A DNA stretch of 64,000 nt from the NCBI GenBank assembly GCA_947627245.1, contig CANQVH010000006.1:1-64000 (forward strand), written 5' to 3'. Within the stretch, counting starts at the first letter, position 1, and each line of letters opens with the position of its first letter. Both the position numbers and the translations under genes were made by a program. Shown piece by piece: positions 18,322 through 27,639 of this stretch. A model generated the notes under the pieces. The model did not search any database and was not told where the DNA came from. It was given only the letters and a program-made list of their open reading frames with translations. Source of the DNA: an uncultured Lachnospiraceae bacterium. Lineage in GTDB: Bacteria > Bacillota > Clostridia > Lachnospirales > Lachnospiraceae.

Positions 18322-18723
18322 TTACTTTTCGCCCGTTTCGGACCGTTCCTCCAATGTCGCTTTTCTCCGCTCAGGATACTCGCTCTCCTGCGTCAGCTCC
18401 AGCCACTTATATCTCTCGATCATCTCCCGCAGCCTTGCGCAGACCGCCCGCGCGGAAAGATCCTTTACGCCCGTTCGGCGGCGCTTCTCAATATCAACCA
18501 GCTTTTCCCGAAGCAAAAGCCGATCCTCCTCCCGGAAAAACTGTTCCACCGCGAGCACGACCAGATCCTCTTCCCCGTTTTTCGTCAGGAAAATCGGCGA
18601 CTCTGTTTCCCGACAGGTCCTTACAATCTCATTATATTTTCTGCGAATCATCGCAGACGGCTGTATCTGTATCTGCACCCGATCCTTCCTTTCGTCCGCC
18701 GAGACAAAAAGCGGACAGGCCAT
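18322..18723 (-). CDS. Phd/YefM-type antitoxin-like protein; no toxin recognised next to it
   Basis: IQPSAMIRRKYNEIVRTCRETESPIFLTKNGEEDLVVLAVEQF matches the Phd/YefM N-terminal pattern; start uncertain. Confidence 0.65.
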   Translation of the reverse strand: MACPLFVSADERKDRVQIQIQPSAMIRRKYNEIVRTCRETESPIFLTKNGEEDLVVLAVEQFFREEDRLLLREKLVDIEKRRRTGVKDLSARAVCARLREMIERYKWLELTQESEYPERRKATLEERSETGEK

Positions 18724-18781
18724 GCCGTCTCTGCCTCCGCCCGATCCTTCTTTTTGTCCATCGGGGCAAAAACGCTCCCGA

Positions 18782-19216
18782 TCAGATCACATAATGATCC
18801 GCCTGCTGCGCGCTCCAATTTACAAGATCCTCCAGTGTGACCGTATCCACCACGCCGTTGATCGCATCGTTCAGCTTTTGCCACAGAATCCGCGTCGTGC
18901 AGTCCTTCTCCCTCGCGCAGAACTTTCCCTTCTCTTCTACGCATTCCACCGGGCAAAGGCTCCCCTCCGTCAGACGCAGGATCATGCCGACCGTGTACTC
19001 CTCCGGATTTTTCTGCAGCACATAGCCGCCCTGCGGCCCGCGAATACTGCGCACATATCCCGCCTTATTCAGCACGGAAATGATCTGCTCCAGATATTTT
19101 TCCGAAATATCCTGCCGGCGCGCCACGTCCTTCAGCCGGATCGGATCCCCGGACGCATGCATCGCGAGGTCCAGCATAAGCCGAAGCGCATATCTTCCTT
19201 TCGTTGATATTTTCAT
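18782..19216 (-). CDS. Rrf2 family transcriptional regulator
   Basis: MKISTKGRYALRLMLDLA...ISEKYLEQIISVLNKAGYVRSIRGPQGGYVL...LCPVECVEEKGKFCAREKDC. Confidence 0.92.
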   Translation of the reverse strand: MKISTKGRYALRLMLDLAMHASGDPIRLKDVARRQDISEKYLEQIISVLNKAGYVRSIRGPQGGYVLQKNPEEYTVGMILRLTEGSLCPVECVEEKGKFCAREKDCTTRILWQKLNDAINGVVDTVTLEDLVNWSAQQADHYVI

Positions 19217-19240
19217 GGTCTACCTCCAAAAATACCGGTT

Positions 19241-21508
19241 TTACCGCCACAAAATATAGATCAGCGTGAGACACAATCCAATGCCGAACATCAGAAGCGC
19301 AAACGACAGACTTCGCCCGATGATCGTGTTGTTCTCCTTCAGCGCCATATTCCGCACTGCGAGGACATGCACGTAATCCTTGTGTGCCGGTCTGCGGCGG
19401 CGCCACGTATGATTCGCAACGCTCTGCCAGAAATTCATCACATGCCCCAACACCGCCGTGATGATGTTGCCCTCCGGCCGCTCATGCGGCAGTGGACTGT
19501 CGCGGTAGATCGTCTTTCGCAGCGCCACGACCGCCAGATCGATAAGGCTGTCGAGCACTCTGCAGAGCACGCCGAACACCGTCGGAAGAAATTTCAGAAG
19601 CAGCGGCCGGTAGATCAAATTCTCAAGATCGAGCCACGTCGGCCAGAGATCGACATACACAGCGCTCTTTTTCGCGTGCTTCCCTCTCCCTTTTTCCTCT
19701 TGCCGCATCAGCGCTTTGCGTATCACGAACAGATAGACAATCGCGCCGATCAGGATCGAGATCATAGCGCCGGACAGATTTTTCAGGCTGAAGTAGTCCA
19801 CCACATGCCCGAACTCCTCAAGCTGCATCAATCCCTGACCGAGTCCGGCCGCGCGGTCCATGAGCTTGTGCGGAAATAGTCCCCAGACCAGAAGCACTGC
19901 TGCGCTTCCCGCCAGCGCGAATGTGCTCGCGCCGTTCATGTAATTCGTCTGCTTGTCATATTTCTTCTGACGCTCGGCGCTCTCGTTGCGCTCCACGAAG
20001 ATTGCCACGAAAAGCTTCGTCATGTAGGCGACCGTCAGCCCGCCGCTGAACAGGAAAATATACTCGACCGCGCGCATCAGCCAGCCGCCGCCGTACTCCA
20101 CAATGCTCTCGTGCAGCAGCGTCTTGCTTACATAGCCGCTAAAGAGCGGAATGCCGCCGATCGCAAGCGCGCCGATCAGAAAGATCGCCTTCAGGAGCGG
20201 CTTCTTTCTGCCGTAGCCGCGGATCTCGTTCAGATTCAGCGCGTGCGTATTCATAAAGATTACGCCGGCCGCCATAAAGAGCACCAGCTTGATCATCGAG
20301 TGATTTATCATATGCAGAAGCGTCCCGTACACCGCGAGCGCGTTCTCCTCGCCGAGCAGGCACTGCATCCCGACGCCCACAAGGATAAAGCCGATCTGCG
20401 ACATCGAGGAGCAAGCGAGCGTGCGCTTCAGATCGATCGAAAAGACCGCGAGCAGCGCTCCGCCGAACATCGTGAGCACGCCGATCGCAAGGATCAGGAC
20501 GCCCCAGCTTTTATCGTGCAGAAACAGTCCGCTCGTCGTGACGAGCACGCCGAAAACGCCGGTCTTCGTCAGGATACCGGACAGCAGCGCGGACGCCGGA
20601 GCCGGAGCCACCGGGTGCGCTTTCGGAAGCCAGATGTGCAGCGGAAACGCGCCCGCCTTCGCGCCGAAGCCAAAGAGCATGCAGGCTCCTGCCGCATACA
20701 ACAGCGCACGGCGACCCTCGATCGTCTGCGTAATCGACGTTGCTGACGGCCATGAACCCGCGGTTCCCGCAGCCTCACCCAGATATTCCCGCGCCGCCGG
20801 AAGCAGCCGCGCCATCTCCAGCGTCCCGAGCTCATGATATACGAGAAACAGCCCCATCAGCATCACGAGACCGCCGATCACCGCGACCGCCAGATACGTA
20901 AGCGCGGCGCGCAGCGACGGCTCATTCTCCTCCTGCGCCACCCAGACATAAGAGGTGAAGGACATGATCTCAAAGAAGATGAACGTCGTATACAGATCCG
21001 CCGACAGGAACACGCCCATCGTCGCGCCGAACGTCAGCAGAAGAAACAGATAAAAGCGGTTTCGGTTGTGATGGTGCGTGAAATACTGACGGGACAGGAT
21101 CGTCGTCATCATCCACATCAGGCAGGCCACCGCGCCGTAGATCAGCCGGAAGCCGTCGAGCGTAAACGAAAGTCCGAATCCGCAGATCGCCGGGATCCGG
21201 CACGCCGCCACCGCGCCCACGCCCGCCGCGGATGCATAGCGCGCAAAGAGAACCGCCATGACAAGAAATTCACTGATCACGATGAAGTTTGCCATATAAT
21301 CGCGGCAGGCATTGTTATCTGTGCCGAATTTATTTCCAAACAGCCCTTCGCGCTTTCCCCCTGCAGAATCTGACTTTTTCCCGGACTCCTGCCTTCCTCC
21401 GAGTGCTTTCTGCAGCAAAGCCTCTCCATAGTTCCCCGCAAGCCACGCCAGCAGTCCGCCGAGAAACGGATAAAACACGAGAAATGCTAGAATGAAATTG
21501 TTCTTCAT
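19241..21508 (-). CDS. NuoL/MrpA-like proton-conducting membrane subunit (long C-terminal extension)
   Basis: FFEIMSFTSYVWVA, FGFGAKAGAFPLHIWLPKAHPVAPAPASALLSGILTKTG, SGYVSKTLL; final TM at the extreme C-terminus. Confidence 0.92.
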   Translation of the reverse strand: MKNNFILAFLVFYPFLGGLLAWLAGNYGEALLQKALGGRQESGKKSDSAGGKREGLFGNKFGTDNNACRDYMANFIVISEFLVMAVLFARYASAAGVGAVAACRIPAICGFGLSFTLDGFRLIYGAVACLMWMMTTILSRQYFTHHHNRNRFYLFLLLTFGATMGVFLSADLYTTFIFFEIMSFTSYVWVAQEENEPSLRAALTYLAVAVIGGLVMLMGLFLVYHELGTLEMARLLPAAREYLGEAAGTAGSWPSATSITQTIEGRRALLYAAGACMLFGFGAKAGAFPLHIWLPKAHPVAPAPASALLSGILTKTGVFGVLVTTSGLFLHDKSWGVLILAIGVLTMFGGALLAVFSIDLKRTLACSSMSQIGFILVGVGMQCLLGEENALAVYGTLLHMINHSMIKLVLFMAAGVIFMNTHALNLNEIRGYGRKKPLLKAIFLIGALAIGGIPLFSGYVSKTLLHESIVEYGGGWLMRAVEYIFLFSGGLTVAYMTKLFVAIFVERNESAERQKKYDKQTNYMNGASTFALAGSAAVLLVWGLFPHKLMDRAAGLGQGLMQLEEFGHVVDYFSLKNLSGAMISILIGAIVYLFVIRKALMRQEEKGRGKHAKKSAVYVDLWPTWLDLENLIYRPLLLKFLPTVFGVLCRVLDSLIDLAVVALRKTIYRDSPLPHERPEGNIITAVLGHVMNFWQSVANHTWRRRRPAHKDYVHVLAVRNMALKENNTIIGRSLSFALLMFGIGLCLTLIYILWR

Positions 21509-21523
21509 ATCCGTCTCTCCTTT

Positions 21524-22999
21524 CTACGGCATCTGCGCCGCGATCGATTCCAGTCCTTTGATGAGTGGCCGCGAATGCAGACCGATCACCACGATCGCGA
21601 TCACGAAGATCGCAAACGGCAGGAGCATCTTCCAGCCGGGATCCTTTACATCCCGAATCGTGTCATAATCAAAATCCTTTCGCGGGAAAAACGCCCGCAC
21701 GACGATCGTGAGCATATAGATCGCCGTCAGAAGCGCCGAGATCATCAGCGCCGCCACGCCGGCATACGCCAGCGGATCACGGCTGTCCACGGCCGCCCGC
21801 ACAAGCTGCCACTTGCTGATGAAGCCGCACAGCCCCGGAACGCCCATCAGCGCCAGTCCGGCCACCGTAAACGCAGCGAACACCTTCGGCATCTTCCGAC
21901 CGAATCCATCCAACTGGTGGACATACTCGCGGCCCGTCTTGCAGATCACGGCGCCCGCGCAAAGGAAGGAACAGATCTTCATGACCGCATGGGTGACCAT
22001 ATGGCTCAATGCGCCGACCAGCCCCAGCGGGGTCATGATCGCGGCGCCGAACAGGATATACGACAGATTGCTGACCGTCGACCAAGCCAGCCTGCGCTTG
22101 ATGTGCGTCTCCTTGACCGCGCGGCTGCAGCCGTAAACAATCGTGAAGACCGCGAGCGCCATTACCACATGCTGCGCCCATGTTCCGCGCACAAAATCCG
22201 GCCCGAAGCTGTAGTACGTGACGCGCATGACCGCGAACGCGCCGGCCTTTACGACCGCCACCGCGTGCAGAAGCGCGGTCACCGGAGTCGGCGCAACGCC
22301 CGCCTGCGGCAGCCACGACGAGAACGGCCACATCGCCGCTTTGACCGAAAAGCCCATAAAGCACAGCACATAGATCAGCAAAAGCATATTTACACGGTCC
22401 CCGACCGCGGCCAAATCCAGCACGCCGCCCGGCGTGAAGTTCGGCGTCGTCCCGTAAATCAGGATAAAGATCACGCCGATGAACGCGAACGCCGCGCCGC
22501 CCAGCGAATAATACAGATACGTCCGGCTCGCCAGCACCGCCTCCCGCGTCAGCGTGTGCATGATCAGCGGAAGCGTCACGAGCGTCAGCATCTCGTAGAA
22601 GCAGTACATCGTCACAATGTCCTCGGCCAGCGCGATCCCGAGCGTGACCCCGAACGTAATCACATAGAACATGAAAAAGATGCGTTCATGCTTCTCATGC
22701 TCCATATACTCAAACGCGTACAGGACGCACAGCGGCCACAGCACCGACACGATTGCCGCAAACACCGTCCCCATCCCGTCAAGCCGAAAGCTCAGCGTCA
22801 GGTTGCTCGTAAAACGAAACAGGACAAAGCTCCCCTGCGGACGGTGAAACAGCATCGCAAGCGCCAGCGCGGAATTCAGGAGCACCAGTCCCTCCGTGTA
22901 GACCATCATCTGCGTCCGGTTTTTAAACGGCAGCAGCGGGATCAGCGCCCCGCCCAAAATCGGGAGCAGAATTACGATTATCAGAATTATTTCGTTCAT
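21524..22999 (-). CDS. NuoM/N/MrpD-like proton-conducting membrane subunit
   Basis: YCFYEMLTLVTLPLIMH; GFSVKAAMWPFSSWLPQAGVAPTPVTALLHAVAVVKAG; GFISKWQL. Confidence 0.92.
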   Translation of the reverse strand: MNEIILIIVILLPILGGALIPLLPFKNRTQMMVYTEGLVLLNSALALAMLFHRPQGSFVLFRFTSNLTLSFRLDGMGTVFAAIVSVLWPLCVLYAFEYMEHEKHERIFFMFYVITFGVTLGIALAEDIVTMYCFYEMLTLVTLPLIMHTLTREAVLASRTYLYYSLGGAAFAFIGVIFILIYGTTPNFTPGGVLDLAAVGDRVNMLLLIYVLCFMGFSVKAAMWPFSSWLPQAGVAPTPVTALLHAVAVVKAGAFAVMRVTYYSFGPDFVRGTWAQHVVMALAVFTIVYGCSRAVKETHIKRRLAWSTVSNLSYILFGAAIMTPLGLVGALSHMVTHAVMKICSFLCAGAVICKTGREYVHQLDGFGRKMPKVFAAFTVAGLALMGVPGLCGFISKWQLVRAAVDSRDPLAYAGVAALMISALLTAIYMLTIVVRAFFPRKDFDYDTIRDVKDPGWKMLLPFAIFVIAIVVIGLHSRPLIKGLESIAAQMP

Positions 23000-23013
23000 C
23001 TTTTCCCCCTCCT

Positions 23014-24564
23014 CTACAGCACCGACGAGGCAATCTTGCCCGCAAAACCGATCAGCGGATTGGGGAAGAGCCCGAGAAACACCGCGAGCGCCGCAAGGAT
23101 CACGAGCGGGATCAGCATCTCGAGTGACGGCTCAAGGCTGAGCGCCTGTCCGCCTGTGCCATGTTCCTCTTCTGCCTTCACATGCTTCACGATCCCGCCC
23201 GGGAAAAACCCGCTCGTCGTGATCGGCAGCAGATACCCCGCGGTCAGCAGCGCGCTCACAAGCAGCACCGCCGGACCGACGATCCTGAACACGCCGACGT
23301 CGGCCTCCAGCGCGCCCTGCGCCAGATACCATTTGCTGATAAAGCCGCTTGTCGGCGGGATGCCGATCAGCGCCAGCGACGCAAAGGTGTAGCACCAGAG
23401 CGTTTTCGGCATCTGTTTGCCGAACCCGCGGAATTGCTCCACCCTCGTCTCACCGCATTTGAAAATAAAAATGCCTGCCGTCAAAAACAGCGCGCACTTG
23501 ACCATCATATGGAACACAACGTGCAAAAGCGCGCCGGTCATGCCGACCGGGGACAGCACGGAAAGTCCGAACAGAATGTACGACACCTGACTGACCGTCG
23601 AATACGCCAGTCTCTTCTTGAACACCGGCTCGCGAAACGCCATCATCGAACCCATGAACACCGTCAGCAGCGTGAGCGTCATCCACGCGGTCTGCACCCA
23701 TGTCCCGCGCAGAAAATCCGGTCCGACCACATAGAATACGGCGCGGATGATCGCCAGAACGCCCGCCTTCGCGATGACGCCGGAGAGCACCGCGGACGCC
23801 GGGGACGGAGCCACCGGATGCGCCGCTGGAAGCCACGCGTGCAGCGGGAACATACCGGCCTTCGCGCCGAAGCCGACGAGCATTCCGAACACCGCGATCA
23901 GCAGGATCCGGACATTTCCCTGCGCAAGCTCGAGGTTCAGCGTGCCGCCCGCCGTAAATGTCAGTGTGTCACAGTATTTATACAGGAAAAAGATGCCGAA
24001 CAGCCCGAGGTACGCGCCGCACATCGAGTAAAACAGGTATTTCAGCGCCGCCATGATCGCCTCGCGGGAGCCGTTGTGCAGCACCAGAGGCATCGAAGTC
24101 AGCGTCATGATCTCATAGAACAGATACATCGTCACAAGATTGCCTGAGAACGACAGAGCTATCAGCACGCCGTACACGATCAGGTAGAAACCGTAGAAGC
24201 GCTGCTCCTTCCCCTCATGCTTCATATAGACAAAGGAATAGAACGCCACAACCGGCCACACGATGCTGATGGCGACCGCGAACAACCGGCTGATATCATC
24301 CACATGGAAATAGACAGGGATCCCCTTCAGCAGCTCGAAGAGCGTCACGCTGTGATCCCCGCTAAACGTCGCCGCAATCGCGAGCACCGCGGACACCGTA
24401 ACCGCCACGGCTACATACTGATGCAGCCTGTGCAGCTCCTCCTCGCCCGGCTCTTTACCCGGCTGTTCGCCTCCATTCTTTCTCTTTTCAAACGCCAGCG
24501 ACAACAGCAGGATCACTCCTGCGAGCACCGGCAGAAATATCGGAAGCAAAATCCATGCGTCCAT
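23014..24564 (-). CDS. NuoM/N/MrpD-like proton-conducting membrane subunit
   Basis: Start MDAWILLPIFLPVLAGV after GGAGAAG; YLFYEIMTLTSMPLVLH; GFGAKAGMFPLHAWLPAAHPVAPSPASAVLSGVIAKAG; SGFISKWYL. Confidence 0.92.
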   Translation of the reverse strand: MDAWILLPIFLPVLAGVILLLSLAFEKRKNGGEQPGKEPGEEELHRLHQYVAVAVTVSAVLAIAATFSGDHSVTLFELLKGIPVYFHVDDISRLFAVAISIVWPVVAFYSFVYMKHEGKEQRFYGFYLIVYGVLIALSFSGNLVTMYLFYEIMTLTSMPLVLHNGSREAIMAALKYLFYSMCGAYLGLFGIFFLYKYCDTLTFTAGGTLNLELAQGNVRILLIAVFGMLVGFGAKAGMFPLHAWLPAAHPVAPSPASAVLSGVIAKAGVLAIIRAVFYVVGPDFLRGTWVQTAWMTLTLLTVFMGSMMAFREPVFKKRLAYSTVSQVSYILFGLSVLSPVGMTGALLHVVFHMMVKCALFLTAGIFIFKCGETRVEQFRGFGKQMPKTLWCYTFASLALIGIPPTSGFISKWYLAQGALEADVGVFRIVGPAVLLVSALLTAGYLLPITTSGFFPGGIVKHVKAEEEHGTGGQALSLEPSLEMLIPLVILAALAVFLGLFPNPLIGFAGKIASSVL

Positions 24565-24605
24565 GATCTTCTCCTCCATGCAATATTTGTATATTCCCAC
24601 TGTTC

Positions 24606-24680
24606 GCCGAGACAGGCATCGCCTCTGCAGCAAACACGTCGATTTTCTGGTTTTCCTGCAGAAGCAATGCCTGCCTCGGC
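24606..24680 (-). repeat. Long intergenic stem-loop (25-bp stem) inside the Mrp-like operon
   Basis: Minus-strand RNA GCCGAGGCAGGCATTGCTTCTGCAG...CTGCAGAGGCGATGCCTGTCTCGGC; all three non-Watson-Crick positions are G-U wobbles in this orientation. Confidence 0.8.
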
Positions 24681-24700
24681 TGTACGACTTCTCATTATTT

Positions 24701-26215
24701 TCATGAAAACATCGCCAGCCCTTCCCGCAATAGCCGCACAACCGGCTCTGAGCAGAGCCCGAGCGCCATGTTCAGGATGATAAAGCAGACGAGCGCCGTC
24801 GACTTGGCCTTCTGCTCGGTGACCTTCACATTCCGGAAGCCGCGCCGCTTTACCTCTTCCCGGTCGGCCGGGGTGTAGATGCGGATCACGGTCTTCATAA
24901 AATAGACCGCGTTCAGGATCGTGCTGAGCGCCAGAGCGATCAGCGCCGGAAGCATCTTGTAATATACGCTGTCGACCGCGGCCTGCGCAAACAACAGCTT
25001 CGAGATGAAGCCGGAAAACATCGGAAAGCCGACCATCGAAAGCGAGCCGACCGTGAACGCCACACCGGCCAGCTTGTTGCGGTATCCCGCCCCGGTCAGG
25101 TCGAAAAAGCTCGTGCTGTCGCCGGACGCGTCCGTGATGCCGGATGCCGCCACGAACAGCAACGATTTCGTGGCCGCGTGCGAGAGAATGTGATACAGAC
25201 TCGCGATCACACCGGCCGTCGTACCGATTCCGAAGCCCATATAGATGTAACCGATCTGCGCCACCGAGGAATAGGCGATCATCCGCCGGATATTGCCCTC
25301 CTTGATCGCGCTGACCGAGCCCATGATCATGCCGACCACGCCGAACGCGAACAGGATGTTGACGATCTTGCTGTCGCGCACGATGTCAAAGCCGATCACG
25401 CGGTAAAAAATCTTTACCAGAAGGAAAATATATCCCTTGGAAACCAGCGACGAAAGGATTGCCGCGGATGAAAGCGTCGAATAGCCGTAGGCGTCCGGAA
25501 GCCACGCGTGGAACGGGTACAGCGCGCTCTTGATCGCGATACCGACCGACATCAGGCTGACCGTGACGAGCAGCGGGATGTGGTAATCGCCCGTGTCGTG
25601 CAGGATCTGCACCTGCTCCTTGATGTTGCTCATCAGCAGATGCCCCGTCATGTCGTAGAGGAAACAGATGCCGAGCAACAAAAGCCCGGAGCCCAAAAGG
25701 CTCATGATCATATAGCGTGTGGCCGCCTCGATCGTGCGCCCGTTCTGCCGGATCATGATCAGCCCGCACGCGGAGATCGTATTGATCTCCACGAAAACAT
25801 ACGCCGTAAACAGGTCGTTCGTGTAGATCAGCGCCAGCAGCGATGAGAGCAGCAGATTCACCATCACGTAGTAGAGATTTTCCTTCCCCGCCTCGATCTC
25901 AAGTGTGCGCTCCAACGAACCGCCCACCATGCTCAGAAACATGACGACGCAGAAAAACAGCGCCATCAGCGCCTCCAGCACGCCGATGCGGATCTCGTTA
26001 CCCCAAGGCGCCGGGAAATGTCCCATCAGATAAACGTAAGCTTCCCCGGTGCGGATTGTGAAGTTCAGCACCGCCGCAGACATCGCCCCGATCACCGTGA
26101 TCACGGCCAGATTGATCCGTCTGGCCGCTTTCCCGCCGATCACGGAGCACAGCGGCCCCGAAAACAGCGAGAGCAGGATCGAGAAGAAGGGGAAATTCTG
26201 CACAAATTCCATCAC
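24701..26215 (-). CDS. NuoN/MrpD-like proton-conducting membrane subunit
   Basis: AYVFVEINTISACGLIMI; GIAIKSALYPFHAWLPDAYGYSTLSSAAILSSLVSKGY; SGFISKLLFA. Confidence 0.92.
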   Translation of the reverse strand: MMEFVQNFPFFSILLSLFSGPLCSVIGGKAARRINLAVITVIGAMSAAVLNFTIRTGEAYVYLMGHFPAPWGNEIRIGVLEALMALFFCVVMFLSMVGGSLERTLEIEAGKENLYYVMVNLLLSSLLALIYTNDLFTAYVFVEINTISACGLIMIRQNGRTIEAATRYMIMSLLGSGLLLLGICFLYDMTGHLLMSNIKEQVQILHDTGDYHIPLLVTVSLMSVGIAIKSALYPFHAWLPDAYGYSTLSSAAILSSLVSKGYIFLLVKIFYRVIGFDIVRDSKIVNILFAFGVVGMIMGSVSAIKEGNIRRMIAYSSVAQIGYIYMGFGIGTTAGVIASLYHILSHAATKSLLFVAASGITDASGDSTSFFDLTGAGYRNKLAGVAFTVGSLSMVGFPMFSGFISKLLFAQAAVDSVYYKMLPALIALALSTILNAVYFMKTVIRIYTPADREEVKRRGFRNVKVTEQKAKSTALVCFIILNMALGLCSEPVVRLLREGLAMFS

Positions 26216-26601
26216 AGACCCTCCCTTTTCAGTCTCGTCGTGATTTCATCGAGATCCAGCGTGTGATACCTGCGGTACAGCCGGATCGTCAGCGCCAGCA
26301 TCAGCGCGGACACGGACACGGACACCACGATGCCTGTCAGCACCAGACCGCTTGGGATCGGATTGACATACGCCTCCATGCTCTGCACACCGTTCACCAC
26401 GATCGGAGCCTTGCGCCCCTCGATATAGCCCTTCAGCGCCAAGAACAGATACACGGCCGTATCCATGATGTTCAGCCCGATGATCTTCCGGATCAGGTTC
26501 TTCTGCAGCAGCAGATTGGAAAACCCGATCACAAACAAAAGCATTGCGATCGCCTCTTCATAATTGTTCGCCAAATTTGTAAGATTCATATCCTTCTCCA
26601 T
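26212..26601 (-). CDS. MnhC/NuoK-like cation:proton antiporter subunit
   Basis: ANNYEEAIAMLLFVIGFSNLLLQKNLIRKIIGLNIMDTAVYLFLA...NPIPSGLVLTGIVVSVSVSALMLALTIRLYR. Confidence 0.9.
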   Translation of the reverse strand: MEKDMNLTNLANNYEEAIAMLLFVIGFSNLLLQKNLIRKIIGLNIMDTAVYLFLALKGYIEGRKAPIVVNGVQSMEAYVNPIPSGLVLTGIVVSVSVSALMLALTIRLYRRYHTLDLDEITTRLKREGL

Positions 26602-26604
26602 TCC

Positions 26605-26656
26605 GCCGAAGCAGGCAGGGGCATTTCCGGGCGGATAAACAACTGCCTGTTTCGGC
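26605..26656 (-). repeat. Intergenic stem-loop (14-nt arms) similar to the 24606-24680 element
   Basis: + strand GCCGAAGCAGGCAG ... CTGCCTGTTTCGGC; one non-complementary position in 14. Confidence 0.65.
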
Positions 26657-26673
26657 TTTCATAAACGATAGCA

Positions 26674-27639
26674 TCAGTAGCCGCCCTTCCTGAACATCAC
26701 AAAGAACGTGTACATCGTCCCGGCGACCACGATTCCGACGCAGATGTTCAGGATCAGGATCAGGCCGCTGCTCAGGATCGCGCCCGGCGTCCCCAGAGGG
26801 ATCACGCTCTCGATGTGGTTCGCGCCCGTGTAGAAGGAATAGCACTTCGACAGGGAGTAGCAAGCCAGCGCGCAGAAGCTGAGCTTCTTGTATGTTTTGG
26901 CGGTAAAGAACCGCTCTGTCTTCTCGAAGCCGAACGCGTTCAGATAGAGAATCAGACCGGCCCCGATGATCGCGCCGCCGGAGAAGCCTCCGCCCGGCCC
27001 CAAATGCCCGCACAGGATTACATAGATTCCGAAGATCACGATCGTCGGCACGAGGATCTTCGCCACGGTCTGAAGAATTACGTCATTCTTCGGCTCGTAG
27101 ATACTGTCATTTTCCAGATCCTCCAGCTCTTTTTTCTTGTTCTTGTCAATGCGCAGCAGAATCAGCACCGTACACGTCGCGATAAACAGTACGTGCGACT
27201 CGCCGAGCGTATCAAACGCACGGTAGTCGAGGATCATGCCGGTCACGATGTTCACCGACCCGGTCTCCTGCAGGCCGTTCTCGATGTATCGCTTGGACAC
27301 CTCGTTGTTCACGGGGCGCTCCGCCTGTCCGAGCGTCGGCAACTGCGAGATCGCCATCAGCAGCATCGTCAGGAGCAGCACGCAGAACAGCGCGCACGAC
27401 ACATGATAGATTTTCGTAAAGAAACGGACCTGCCTGTTGCTGTCCATATCGTAGACTCGTTTCAAAACACGCTTCTTCTCCTCAGCGCGTTCCTGCTTCA
27501 CCGCCTCGTCCTCCTCGAACGGCTTTTGCGGCTGCATCTCCACATTGCCGAGGAGCAGGTCCTGATCCCCGTCCAGCCATTTTTTCAGATGGTAGGAGAC
27601 CGTCTTCTTATACTCATTCTCAGGAAGTTTTCTGCTCAT
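26674..27639 (-). CDS. Fused MbhE-like + MnhB-like antiporter subunit
   Basis: Start MSRKLPENEYKK after AGGAGG; VTGMILDYRAFDTLGESHVLF (MbhE-like) then GHLGPGGGFSGGAIIGAGLIL (MnhB-like). Confidence 0.85.
   Translation of the reverse strand: MSRKLPENEYKKTVSYHLKKWLDGDQDLLLGNVEMQPQKPFEEDEAVKQERAEEKKRVLKRVYDMDSNRQVRFFTKIYHVSCALFCVLLLTMLLMAISQLPTLGQAERPVNNEVSKRYIENGLQETGSVNIVTGMILDYRAFDTLGESHVLFIATCTVLILLRIDKNKKKELEDLENDSIYEPKNDVILQTVAKILVPTIVIFGIYVILCGHLGPGGGFSGGAIIGAGLILYLNAFGFEKTERFFTAKTYKKLSFCALACYSLSKCYSFYTGANHIESVIPLGTPGAILSSGLILILNICVGIVVAGTMYTFFVMFRKGGY

Noticed and set aside
21575-23392. 605-aa + strand ORF opposite two antiporter subunits
   Set aside because: Arg/His/Gln-rich mirror of hydrophobic codons; no domain.
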